NCBI GenBank assembly: GCA_001051155.2
Contig: JYIP02000011.1
Location: forward strand, 992,001-1,056,000
DNA length: 64,000 nucleotides
Source of the DNA: Chrysoporthe austroafricana
Lineage: Eukaryota > Ascomycota > Sordariomycetes > Diaporthales > Cryphonectriaceae
Direction of reading: 5' to 3'
In this document: in pieces, positions 38,323 through 48,200 of the stretch
Layout: each line of letters opens with the position of its first letter
Numbering within the stretch: the stretch's first letter is position 1
Translations under genes and position numbers: made by a program
The notes under the pieces: model-generated
The model's database searches: none
The model's input: only the letters and a program-made list of their open reading frames with translations
Told to the model about the DNA's origin: nothing

Positions 38323-39489
38323 AGAGTATTTGACGGGATTCACGAACTTTTTACGGCAATCATCTTTGCTGGAGGTACTAGCGCTTTGGTGCCGGAGTTC
38401 TTCAAGACTGTTAAGAACGAGCTGAAGTATGAGATGGACAACACAGCTTTCACTTACTACCGAAAGGACCAAGCTCAACAAGCTGCTGTCGCAAGCGTGA
38501 AACAGCGGTTCAGCCAACCGAGCGACTTTGACAGCCCCTTCACAAGGTGTAACGTTCTCCATCAAACGCGTCGCAGTCAATCCGTGCCCGCGATTGCCTG
38601 GTCCACTTCGTCGAAAGATGAGCTTCATTCGCGGTCTCGAGCCGGGGACACCTTCACACCGATGGATGACGAATCTGCCAAACCAAGGCCGCTCTTCACG
38701 CCCAAATACGGGACTGGATCAAGCGACCATGCAGCCAACTCTAATGAGATCAATCAAGACTTCAGTGACACATCCACAGAGCACTCCGACCCTGGCTTAT
38801 TCGCTCCACCGGTCCCGTCAGCTTCCAGTGTAAGCGCTCGGTACAACAATTATACCTCGGATGCTGGGTCGGACAAGAAACTCTTCACATCACGGGCAAT
38901 TGCTAAAGAAGAAAATGGGGGCCCCGGGTGCGACCCCCCTGCCAACGAGAGCGCATCTATAATTTCATCGACGGCTTCTATACAGCCCATCGAACCAAGC
39001 GAAGCAATGGAAGACGATACCCCATTACCGCTGTACCCACGGCCGCCGTCGTCACAATCTGCGAACTGGGTAGATTCCAAAAGATCGTCAAACTCCCCTC
39101 CCAGATTAGATCAGCATCCGATGTTCCGTAATGACAACGAGAACATGGAATGGAGACCACTAGCTGACAAGGACAATCGTGAAACCGAAGGACACGAGCC
39201 AGCCACGTTCGCGCTCGGCTCATTGGTGAAGTATGACAGGCTTGGTGTTCACGATGCCTCTCCCCGGACTAATTTCACAACAACCACGACGGCATCTTAC
39301 CTTAAGGCTGCGAACAGGGGCCTCGCTAAGACAGGTTATTTAGGGCTGGAAACAGTTATGAAGTTGGCGATTGGTGGAAGTCTATTTTTGATGGGCATTT
39401 CACCAAGAAGACAACGGAAGTGGCTTGATAATGGCAAAGAGAGGATAAAAAGAACGGGGCATAGACAAGAAGAGTTCGATACGGCATGA
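38323..39489 (+). CDS. Unidentified protein gene (389 codons open, 5' end uncertain)
   Basis: The plus frame is open from about 38323 to the TGA at 39487-39489. There is no ATG at the head of the frame: ATG appears only at codon 37 or so, and the first visible residues (V-F-D-G-I-H-E-L-F) follow a CCTACCAG that could be a splice acceptor, so an upstream exon is likely. The N-terminal 60 residues are ordered and amphipathic (I-I-F-A-G-G-T-S-A-L-V-P-E-F-F); the middle is long, polar and low complexity (S, P, D, N); near the C-terminus is one hydrophobic segment (V-M-K-L-A-I-G-G-S-L-F-L-M-G-I) followed by a basic stretch. I recognise no family. It might be a tail-anchored or single-pass membrane protein, or a gene truncated at its 5' end by the transposon block. 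It is the one clearly open gene in the island. Confidence 0.6.
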   Translation, partial: RVFDGIHELFTAIIFAGGTSALVPEFFKTVKNELKYEMDNTAFTYYRKDQAQQAAVASVKQRFSQPSDFDSPFTRCNVLHQTRRSQSVPAIAWSTSSKDELHSRSRAGDTFTPMDDESAKPRPLFTPKYGTGSSDHAANSNEINQDFSDTSTEHSDPGLFAPPVPSASSVSARYNNYTSDAGSDKKLFTSRAIAKEENGGPGCDPPANESASIISSTASIQPIEPSEAMEDDTPLPLYPRPPSSQSANWVDSKRSSNSPPRLDQHPMFRNDNENMEWRPLADKDNRETEGHEPATFALGSLVKYDRLGVHDASPRTNFTTTTTASYLKAANRGLAKTGYLGLETVMKLAIGGSLFLMGISPRRQRKWLDNGKERIKRTGHRQEEFDTA

Positions 39490-40400
39490 AAACGCTCAGG
39501 GTTTATGTTGATTCGAGGCAGTCATATTCATTTGCTCCTTTACTATTGGGCTTCCTATACCAAGCGGAACTTTCGAAAAGAATGCGAACTGACTAGAACG
39601 GAGGCCTAGACGGCGTAATCGCTTTTCTCTAGGAATAGGTTTCTCGCTCTTGATTTCTGCTTTCAAAGTCCTGAACGTGTTTATAGACGGGCTAATGAGA
39701 AGGATACTAGCAGCATATATAACACCCAGCAAATCATTTAGTATGCCTGAGAATCAGCAATCGCACAATATCATCCTCAAAGACTAAGGGCGGTCGTGCA
39801 CTTCTCGTCCCTCTAGCTCTAACGCCTTGGGTTGTTTCATATCGGACTAAAACTGCTGCCTTATATCTTATGAGTCAAAGACTGGTACGAATTCATCGAG
39901 TGGCGCCAACAACAAATGGAGAAGAGGCTTTCAAAAGGGACTAGATCTGGAATTACGGCTTCTATGACCTTTTTCATGGAGAGAGCAGGGATAATAACGG
40001 CTATATCTATGGATCAAGGGCGATACCTTCCTTGTTGGCTATTCTTGCGGGCGAGTCAGTTTGTCCTCAGATCGCTGGAGTCTGGCAGACTCTAGTGAAC
40101 TTACTGCACGGAGCTTGACAGCTGATTCCATGAACTCTCGAGGGCTCCTGAGCATAGAGATAAGATCTGCCAAGTGGGGAATGTGCGTATTACGGATGAT
40201 AAGGCCCTAGCGGGTCATTGAGGAAGTCAGGTTCAGAGATTCAAGGAATGGGAAAAAAAGATTTAGTAACGTCTATGGAGAGTATATGCAGTCTTAGCAA
40301 CCTAGAAAAATATCTATATATCTCAAGAAATATACTGCTGAAGTATTAGGTGATAATATTAAATATTCGCCGAGATATTGAGGCATTAAAGTAGTCTAGA
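39490..40400. other. Intergenic or decayed sequence
   Basis: No gene I can support. A minus-strand open stretch at 39732-39496 has a hydrophobic start and a basic middle, but nothing shows it is coding. Base composition is normal. Confidence 0.5.
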
Positions 40401-40405
40401 TTATC

Positions 40406-40438
<33 letters not shown>

Positions 40439-40629
40439 CCAATTTTTAATTAAAATTTTTTTTTCCTGATGAAAATTTTTTTTTCAGTAAACCGGGTTTG
40501 GGGCCCCTCGCGAAAAAAAAAGTTTGAAATCAAAAAGGGACAATTTTTTTTTTTTTTTTTTTTTTTTNAGAAAAAAAAAAGGAAAAAATAAAAATTTAAC
40601 CAAAAAAAAGAGAGAAAAAAAAAAGTTTA

Positions 40630-40663
<34 letters not shown>
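40406..40663. other. Homopolymer-rich low-quality segment with one N
   Basis: Runs of about 25-30 A or T alternate with short garbled A/T sequence; N at 40568. Such noise around a homopolymer is more typical of a badly resolved read or gap fill than of biology. A real poly(A) tract, perhaps a retroposed tail, may lie beneath it. Confidence 0.75.
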
Positions 40664-40759
40664 ATTGTCCCATTTTGATATTCAACGTTTTTCTTCGCCG
40701 AGGGACCCGAATCCTGGTTACTGACAATCAAATTGTCATCCAGGACAATATAATTTCAT

Positions 40760-40926
40760 CGAACTTAACATGGGGGATAATGAGATACACAAGCGCTCGA
40801 GTTGTCAAGGACTACGATTTCCATGTAGCAGTGGGGCATGACTGACGTAATAACATGGAGAGCGACAAGGTTGACAAATTCACTGCTTTCCCCTGGAATG
40901 TGCCGCTCTGCTTTGAGCCCAGATAA
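40760..40926 (+). pseudogene. Cytochrome P450 C-terminal remnant
   Basis: The frame resembles the last 50 or so residues of fungal P450 monooxygenases after the heme loop: M-R-Y-T-S-A-R-V-V-K-D-Y-D-F (the L helix and following strand), then D-K-F-T-A-F-P-W-N-V-P-L near the end, and a TAA at 40924-40926. One TGA interrupts it about 22 codons after M-R-Y. The heme-binding F-x-x-G-x-R-x-C-x-G is absent; the preceding DNA is the low-quality homopolymer segment, so the upstream part may be lost or just unreadable. Identification rests on pattern memory. Confidence 0.4.
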
Positions 40927-41600
40927 TTACTAATGGCTTTGCAAAGAGCTTGATCAGAGGTTCACTGTGAAGCGTTTCAATATCAGATATTCTTCATTAG
41001 CATTATAAGGACAATCTGGTAGTTTGGCAAGGTTTATCCGTGGTGTATCTCACTTTCCACTCTAGATGATGATCATGCTAGGATGGGTTGCTTGTCAAAG
41101 CACTGGAGTAGGTAATTACATTACTTTTGATTGGCCGATTGCATCAGAACGTCCGAGTGTGGCATGATAGGCGCTGCTTGCTCTCTTACATGCATAGAGG
41201 CTGCCTAACTCATAATTACTGTATATGGCCTCGGCCCTTTCAGAATGGCCGCGCTTTTGGTTTGCCGGTTTTCCAATGCTTCAGAGAACCTTAGTGTAAT
41301 TAGTCTACAACTGTCGCATTCTCGTTCCGTATGTTCCTTCGTGCCGATGGTCTCAAAGCCGAGCCAAATAGAGGTATAGGCAGCTTGCTTCTCGCAGAAG
41401 AATCTTGTAGCTTATGATTACGTGACTGCTACATCGGTGAGTCTATACGCGAGACGCAGCGATCTCATAAATGCAGTTCAAGTGCTGTGGGGTCCGCTCC
41501 TACGGTGCAGTCATATCAACAGTCTTCACTAACCGCACTCAGGATGACTGGTTGTTGGCTTAAGTTCGTCAACGTGTTCCAGTGAAATGCCAGGGATGCG
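40927..41600. other. No gene recognised
   Basis: Normal base composition and short frames only. Nothing I can assign. Confidence 0.5.
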
Positions 41601-42200
41601 TGCGGGCTAAGTAGACAGTCCCCATAATTTAGTAACGATGGATCCGCTATGTTTTGAAGCTAAAGAAGAGTGCAGCCAACATGTAATACTTCCTTGTGGT
41701 GAAGTGAGAGTACTTACGACGTTCATATACCACATCCATATGAAGTGAGAGCAGGACCAACAATTGGTGAAAAGAGAGTCCTGGTAAGACAAATAATAGC
41801 TCGCAAGAAGTGCTACTTGACACTCCGATCCCGATTTATTTCAAAATGAATAGACCCGTTTTTTGCCTTCCCACGCAAATTGACAGCTTTTCTTTCGAAA
41901 ATGATAACAGCAAACGTCTCGCGTAAACGAGCGAAGTAGGGGATCGTCAGAGCACCGGCAACGATCGTAAGGACCCAGAAGACCCAACGCCAACCTTTGG
42001 CAGCGACGAGAAATGCTCCGCTACTGGACTGATCACAGGTCCAAGTAATGGGCCAAAACTTCAAATATAGACCGAGATGACAAAGTCGACCAGAAGGTCG
42101 TTATCGCTCCTGATTTCTTGCATCACACCAGGCACGCCAGGAGCGAATATGGAAGACGCAAGGGGCGTTACAAACAGCTGGTCAGCCCAACATTTATTAT
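41600..42200 (-). pseudogene. MFS transporter pseudogene
   Basis: On the minus strand, reading from about 42175: T-P-L-A-S-S-I-F-A-P-G-V-P-G-V-M-Q-E, then F-V-I-S-V-Y-I (first helices of a DHA1-type drug/proton antiporter), a stop, then F-G-P-L-L-G-P-V-I-S-P-V-A, a frame change, and A-K-G-W-R-W-V-F-W with L-R-E-T-F-A-V-I-I and E-R-K-A (helix 6 and the central loop). About 80 residues expected between helices 2 and 5 are missing. A further remnant, L-L-V-L-L-S-L-H-M, lies at about 41760-41700. So this is a deletion- and frameshift-bearing remnant. Intact relatives export toxins or metabolites through the plasma membrane. Confidence 0.75.
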
Positions 42201-42316
42201 TTTCAACCATGTTGGCCGGTTCATTGGATTTCAGGACCATTACGGCTGCTCCAAATAACCTTCTAGCCCGTACATTGAATCTGCTCAGTATATCCACTCG
42301 TTGCAAGAGTAGGTAG

Positions 42317-43640
42317 GGGAGTTAGAATCTTTTCGTCCGACATGACATTGGCAACCGACTGAAGTGATTCCGCATTGGCAGTCATGCTTTACTCACAGAT
42401 CCGGAGGCTTCAATTGGAAAATCAAAGGTGAAAGAGTAGAACCTCCACAAAAGGACGTGAGGCGACGTTGGCGAACAGTAATAAACTAGCTGTGCTTGGA
42501 GCGGAAGTACTGACCTTCAGACGATAGGCATAGTTTGTTTTGCCTGATTTGGGTCCTTCGTCTACCTGCACGCAGGCTTAGGTTATTCGAGCCTAGGTCT
42601 GGTAAGGTGCTAATACTATTTCTGGCTCACTATTGGTAGTGTATGCTCGAAATATGTTTGGTAAAGGCACTTTATATACATTTAATAAACTTATATACTT
42701 TAACTTGATATATTTCTCAGTATTATATGGAATATTTATTTATGTTACAAAAAGAAAAAAAAATTCCAAATTTATTCGTATCCGATAGACTTTCTCAATA
42801 TGATTTAAACAACCAATGCATATCTCTTCCGTATTGGGTTCTGCACCCTATAAGCTACATGCCCTGCTTCCTATGTCTCCTTCAGCAGATGTGGGCAGGT
42901 AAGCAACCGCGTATAGACGTCAAGCGCATACTCTATAAACCAGCCATAGCAGTGCAAGCAGCAATGATCCTCAGGACAAGGCTCCTGGAGCAATTCTTGA
43001 CGATCCCATCCACAGTACTCCAATATTTACAGCGTTGACGAGTGATAATCAGCAGACAGAAGAGTAGGTCCGGGCCTGACAAGTGTGCAGGAGAATAGAT
43101 AGAGAGACTGCAAGTAAAGGAGTGGCTAATTTCAAGCGAGCAGGAAAACAGCCTTCTGCAGGAACGGCTCGTTTTGCGACGGGAATTCCTGCAAAGTGGC
43201 TTAGTTTTCCAAAGCAAGAACTAGGAACACCTATATTTTAGTCGCACGCTACGTAGCCGCCATATGGCACGTGGGACAGTCATTATATTGAGAAGAAGAA
43301 AAAAAAATAGAAGAAAAAGAAAAGTGAGCTGTTTGGACACGACTAGAGATGGCTGGAGGTGTACTGGACACGGTCGAGGGTGCTGAGCTGTGTTAATATT
43401 GGAAATGGCTGAAGGTACTGGAGGCGGGGTCCATGTCGGAGATAGTTAAGTCTTCATATCTCTCTGCGTTCGGACTTGATAGTTCGTGGTTGCCCAGAGC
43501 CTCGGTGGTCGGGCCCCTGTTATCGTTATCAGCGGTGTGCCTCGTAGCGAAAGGCTACTACTGTATGCGTCTATAAGACTGAAACAATCCCACCCAACAC
43601 CCCTTGACCGGTAGTAATTGTAGATGGTTGAATTAATATC
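42317..43640. other. No gene recognised; includes probable 5' flank of the aminotransferase pseudogene
   Basis: An open plus frame at 42727-43038 has no recognisable features, and its first 60 bases are AT-rich. No RNA gene seen. Confidence 0.45.
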
Positions 43641-43677
43641 ATTTTAGAACTCGTTGAAAGAGACGCATTGGCCGGGG

Positions 43678-43714
43678 AAAAAAAAAGAGAGAGAGAGAAA
43701 GGGGGGGGGGGAGA
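43678..43714. repeat. Purine tract: A9, (GA)n, G10
   Basis: An A-run, GAGAGAGAGA and a G-run in succession, just upstream of the aminotransferase remnant. Homopolymer lengths may be unreliable. Confidence 0.8.
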
Positions 43715-43770
43715 CTACTGGCATAACAGCTGACGCGCAGACCAGCGAGGCTGGTAACCTCTCCGTCGAT

Positions 43771-45083
43771 GTGCTGGGGCCGTTGACCGTTGAGGGTCTT
43801 CCTGCTTGGCGTGTAAAGCTAACAAAGATGCAGTCGGTGACGGCAGCTGTGGCGGACAGCGATATGTTCAAAACCCCAGTAAGTCACTTCAGCACTGATC
43901 GTGGACCATGTCGACGGATTCTTGTCAACGTTTCGCTTATAGAGAAGGATGCGCTGACTCTCTTCCACCCGGCGGCGAAGGCATGCTTTAAGAACCCAAA
44001 GGCAATGAAGTGGGATTGTGGGTCCCCCCTCCAAACACGTATCGTGTTTATGCCGGCCAGCTGACAGATCAATAGATAGTTGTCGACGGAAGCCAGAGCG
44101 AGAGTGGTTCGTTTTCCGTCTTGGCAAGTTATTCGTATGACGAAAAACTGACCGCTGCTCAGCCGTCGTCGCTCGAAGGCGCCGCGCTCTATCTGAAGAC
44201 TCCAGGTATGTGGCGAAGAGCCCTTCATGCCGGCAGCTAAATAGCTCAGTGACTCATGTGCACTGATGACCTCAGGCACCATCTCCCCGGGAGGTGGCCT
44301 CCCGTCCAGCGAGCACTTCCCCTTTCAGAAGATATCGCTGAAAGTCTCCACGCCGCCATATTTTTCTGAGAAGGAGACTATGGAGATAGGGACCGAGGTA
44401 GCCGCGGGCAATTACGATATCCGAGATGGGACCAGTTTATCTGGTGAGTTGTTGCTTCTGTATGCTTTAGGGACTGGATGGGGAGACTGACAAGTGGTCT
44501 TCAGACCTAGCGGTGGCACTCAATTATGGGTAAGCCATGGGCTCCGGCCAGCTACTGAGATGTGTTACGGAGCATACGGAGGGTGAGTGGACCTGCGTTC
44601 GATCGGGAGCAAAGCTGATACGGGAACCTGATTATCCATAACCCGCCTTATGCCGACTGGAAGTGTTGTCTAACGGCCGGAAGTACTTCGGCTTAGAAAG
44701 CGACGCTGAGGATGTTTTGCGAGCGAGGAGACTACACCTTGGCCGAAGAATACACCTTTGTAACCTCGCTTCTCAGCACCGCGGCGATAGGAGTCTGAAC
44801 CATCCCTGTCGGCATGGATGAAGAAGGCTTGCTCCCTGAGCCACTCGATGAGATCCTAGCGAACTGGGACGAGAAGGGTCGTGGCGCTCGGAAGCCTCTT
44901 ATCCTCTATATGATCCCAACCGGGCAAAACCATACCGGCGCTAACTAGTCGACTGAGCGTCATCGTAAGATTTACAAAATAGTACAGAAATATGATCTTA
45001 TTATAGTCGAAGATGAGCCGTATTTTTTTTTTTTTTTTTTTTTTTGAGAATAGGCCCATTTCTGAGGNTATACTGTTGTAACG

Positions 45084-45119
<36 letters not shown>

Positions 45120-45925
45120 CCCCTTTTTTTTTTTTTTTTTTTTTTTTTTGCAGATAGAGCCATATACGGAAGCGAATGCACCGCCCGTCCCTCCGTCAGC
45201 TAACCACAACGCATTTTTGAAGGCCCTAGTCCCTTTGTTTTTGAGCATAGACCAGGATGGACGCGTTATGCGACTCGAATCGTTTTCTAAAGTCATTTGT
45301 CTTGGTAGTCGAGTCGGTTGGATTATCGCGGGCGAGCAGATCATCGAGCGATACGTGCACCATTTCGAAACCTCGACCCAGAACCCAAGTGGCATCTCGC
45401 AGATTGCATTGTACAAGCTCCTAGAGGAGGCATGGGGCCATAAGGGTTACTTGGATTGGCTGCTTGACCTGCGGCTGCAGTATACAAAACGCCGAAACGC
45501 CATGCTGCACGCTTGTGAGCAGCACCTCTCCACCGAGGTCGCGAGTTGGACCCCTCCAAATGCCAGAATGTTCGTAAGTACTTTCGGCCCTCTCTCTATT
45601 TCTTCTTGCCATGCTGTGCTGTTTCTTGCCCACTAAGAGAGCTCTTCTGGCTAAAGTGATTTGCCCTTAGCACTGAATAAAGATCGAATGGCGCAAACAC
45701 CCCCTCGCTTCTGGTGCAAAATCACACAGGGAGATTGAGGAGACGATTTTCAAAGCATCCATTAGCTCTGGAGTGCTCATTGCGTGCGGCAGCTGGTTCA
45801 CGACCGATCATACCTCCGCGAAGGATATGTCCTTCCGCTCGACCTTCGCGGCGACGCCAGCCGACAAGATCGACGAGGCAATCAGGCGCTTTGGGAATGT
45901 TCTACGTACCGAGTTCGGATTGTAG
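43771..45925 (+). pseudogene. Aromatic amino acid aminotransferase (Aro8-like) pseudogene
   Basis: PLP fold-type I aminotransferase remnant; the family transfers amino groups between aromatic amino acids and 2-oxo acids. Blocks in order: P-L-T-V-E-G...D-S-D-M-F-K (43780-43878), P-S-S-L-E-G-A-A (to 44205), G-G-G-L-P-S-S-E-H-F-P-F (44288), Y-D-I-R-D-G-T-S-L, P-P-Y-A-D-W, E-E-Y-T-F, P-T-G-Q-N-H-T-G, V-E-D-E-P-Y, S-F-S-K-V-I (PLP lysine, about 45280), S-R-V-G-W, T-Q-N-P-S-G, and I-R-R-F-G to a TAG at 45923. Plausible introns: 43879-43980, 44206-44275, 44444-44504, 45574-45670, plus one in 44003-44130 and one from 44583 without a clear AG. In-frame stops at 44531, 44694, 44796, 44946 and 45674 show it is dead even without the poly(T) interruption at 45023-45149. 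The N-terminus is not determined. Confidence 0.85.
45023..45149. other. Poly(T)/poly(A) interruption with one N inside the aminotransferase remnant
   Basis: V-E-D-E-P-Y before it and Q-I-E-P-Y after it would be separated by only two or three F/L codons, so the 127 bp between them is extra. It consists of three T-runs, an A-run, C5 and a 38-base garbled piece with N at 45068. Most likely an assembly or sequencing error at a short natural T-run. Confidence 0.8.
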
Positions 45926-46011
45926 ATCATTTGGCTTGACTGGATATTCGGGCCGTTTCCAGGAGTTAGGCTTTTAGCCAGGACCTTGGCTAAGGAATGA
46001 CGGGCATATAG

Positions 46012-46212
46012 CTCATAGGGGGCACAAAAAAATCATGGGGGATACAAAAGGTCGCAAAAGGTTGTAGGGGGTACACAAAGCTCGTGGGGGTACACAAAGC
46101 TCGTAGGGGTACACAAAGCTCGTGGGGGTATACAAAGCTCGTAAGGGTATACAAAGCTCGTGGGGGTACACAAAGCTCGTGGGGGTACACAAAGCTCGTA
46201 AGGGTATACAAA
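46012..46212 (+). repeat. Minisatellite, 19-bp unit
   Basis: Seven full units starting AAAGCTCGTGGGGGTACAC at 46077, 46096, 46115, 46134, 46153, 46172 and 46191, with A/G and C/T variants. Diverged units precede them from about 46012 (GGTCGCAAAAGGTTGTAGGGGG). The eighth unit is broken after ACAAA at 46212 by element B and resumes at 61010. The period is not a multiple of three, and the frames through it are not genes. Confidence 0.93.
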
Positions 46213-46652
46213 TGTTATAACCCAATAAGGAACCAGGATTGCATAAGCAAAAAGCTGGCAATCAAGCGCCCGGTTCCCATCCCTACTTAAAGGAATCTCG
46301 ATAAGCACTAACCCAGGGTTAGGGTTAGATAAGATAAGGATTACTAAATCACTAAGTAATCTAATAAGCCAGGAATATCGGATTATCTAATAAGCCAATA
46401 ATCCAGAACTGAAGAACCGGATATATAAGAATAGAATATTTACCAAATAAATTATTATAGCTTTTCAGTTATAAATCTAAATATTACTTAAACTTTATCT
46501 ATATCCCAGTAATAGCTATATTGGCTTATAAATATTATAAATAATTATTTGAATACGTTTCCAGTATTTAAAGTTATATTTAATATTGCTTTTGCTAATA
46601 TAAACCCTTTAATTTTATAATTTATCCTAGAATTATTATAGCATTTATAATA
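46213..46652 (+). repeat. 5' LTR of element B
   Basis: 440 bp, TGTTATAACCC...TTTATAATA. Least RIPped LTR end in the window: its first 100 bp are nearly normal in composition. Confidence 0.92.
46314..46430 (+). promoter_or_regulatory. Candidate U3 promoter: telobox plus TATA-like box
   Basis: CAGGGTTAGGGTTAG at 46314-46328, followed by GATAAGATAAGG, then GATATATAAG at 46420-46429. The same order recurs in the other chromovirus LTRs here at similar spacing (18044-18057, 25022-25035, 37013-37026, 49947-49960, 56926-56939, on their minus strand). The role as a promoter is inferred from position. Confidence 0.5.
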
Positions 46653-46699
46653 TTTTTATAATTCTTATTTAAAAACAGTTTAATATATATTCCTTAAAT

Positions 46700-48200
46700 A
46701 ATACCGGAAATACGATAGCGCTCTAAACCTTATTCTTTTCTAGCAATTAAGCTTTATAAAAAAAAGCCCTAACTATTCTTACTAACGAGCAACTTTAATA
46801 ATAGAATATAGCTCTATATTAATAATTTAAAAAAATTAAGAATAAAATTATTTGCTTTAATGCTTTCTAGCAGGCTAAAGCTTTTAAGCTTGATAAGCCC
46901 GGACTTTACAAAAGCATTCGGGAAAACTTCTAAGCTTTCTTAACCCAATTCAAAGCTTATTTCAAGCATTATAGAATTCAATTCAGGACTACTTACGACA
47001 AAATCGATTTCGCAAGAAATTGCTTCGAAAGAATAGCCTTTCAGTAATGGAAGCTAACTTTCCGCAATTATTTGAATAATAGCGAAAAATTCCGTTCCGA
47101 AAATACTAAGCGTATTTTTCAATGCTATGCCAATTTCGAATTAGCTTTTATAAAAACTTTCGGAAACCCGGACGAATAATATATTGCAATACGATAGCTT
47201 GAAATATTACGATAAACTGGCTTAGCTGCGGATTATATAGCCAAATTCTGGCAGATTATTGCTTATTTCGATTACGAAAATGAACTTTTTATAAATGCTT
47301 ATTATACAAAATTCAAAAAAGAAATTAAGGACAAATTTTATAAAAAAGACCGATTCGAAAAATTTAGCAAGTTTATTAATAAAGCAGTTTATATCGATAA
47401 TCGATTTTATAAACGGCGCTAATAATAATAAAAGAATTATAGCAGTATTTCAAAATATTAACTTAATTTAAGAAAATGCAAATTTTAATAAAAAACTTGG
47501 AATAATATAGCTTATTTAAGTACGATATATGCTAGATTTATAGAATTAAATACTTTTATATAAAAATAATGCAAAAGGGTTACTTATTATAATTGCGGCA
47601 AGAAAGGCTATATTATATGCAATTATTATTAGGAAAAGAAGAAATAAGATTGGAAATTAATTCTAGAAAAACAAGTTAATATCGCTTAGCGATAAGAACT
47701 CAATTAGCTAAGTAATTATATTTTATCGGAACAAATAGCAGATTTTGATTATAATAGCATAAGCTGGATAGCTTATTATTAAAACTATTGCTTATTATAC
47801 TTTTCGGCAAAAGAAAGTTTAGAATAATTTTTATAAAAACTTAAAAGATAAAAGCAATTTGCTATAAGAAAAAAAAGCTTTATTTACAATACGGCTATAA
47901 ATAGCAGCAATTCCGATTATTCAAGCAACCCTTTTAATGCTAGAGAAAAAGACTTAAGAAAATTCCTCTTGGATTATTATCTCGAAAGACGATAGAATAT
48001 AATAATAGAAAAAGAATTTAGTACTCAAAAAGGGAAAATACTTATACCCAGTACTATATTTGAAAAAGCAGCCTTGCAAAATAAATAGCCGGATAACTTA
48101 CTGACCCTTATATAAGAAAAAGAGCCCGATATAGAAATAGAAGAAACGGTTTCCTAATATATAAAACAAGAACGACTAAAGCGAAATAGCTGAATATCCA
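46700..48200 (+). pseudogene. Element B gag
   Basis: Frames match gag of the other families, for example F-R-T-T-Y-D-K-I-D-F-A-R-N-C-F-E-R near 46985-47035. The zinc-knuckle region at about 47588-47632 reads Y-Y-N-C-G-K-K-G-Y-I-I-C-N, so the first Cys and the His are now Tyr. Many TAA/TAG codons. Confidence 0.75.

Noticed and set aside
38131..38628. 165-codon minus-strand gene
   Set aside because: It overlaps the better supported plus-strand frame and has no recognisable features; likely a shadow.
42727..43038. 103-codon plus-strand gene
   Set aside because: No motif, no partner and no splice or codon evidence; the opposite strand is equally open.
43654..44064. Single 136-codon gene starting at 43654
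   Set aside because: It starts at TTG, reads through a GA/G tract and an intron-like GTAAGT segment; only its middle matches the aminotransferase.
46012..46212. CRISPR-like array or tandem-repeat protein gene
   Set aside because: The 19-bp units abut with no spacers, the period is not a multiple of three, and the context is fungal.
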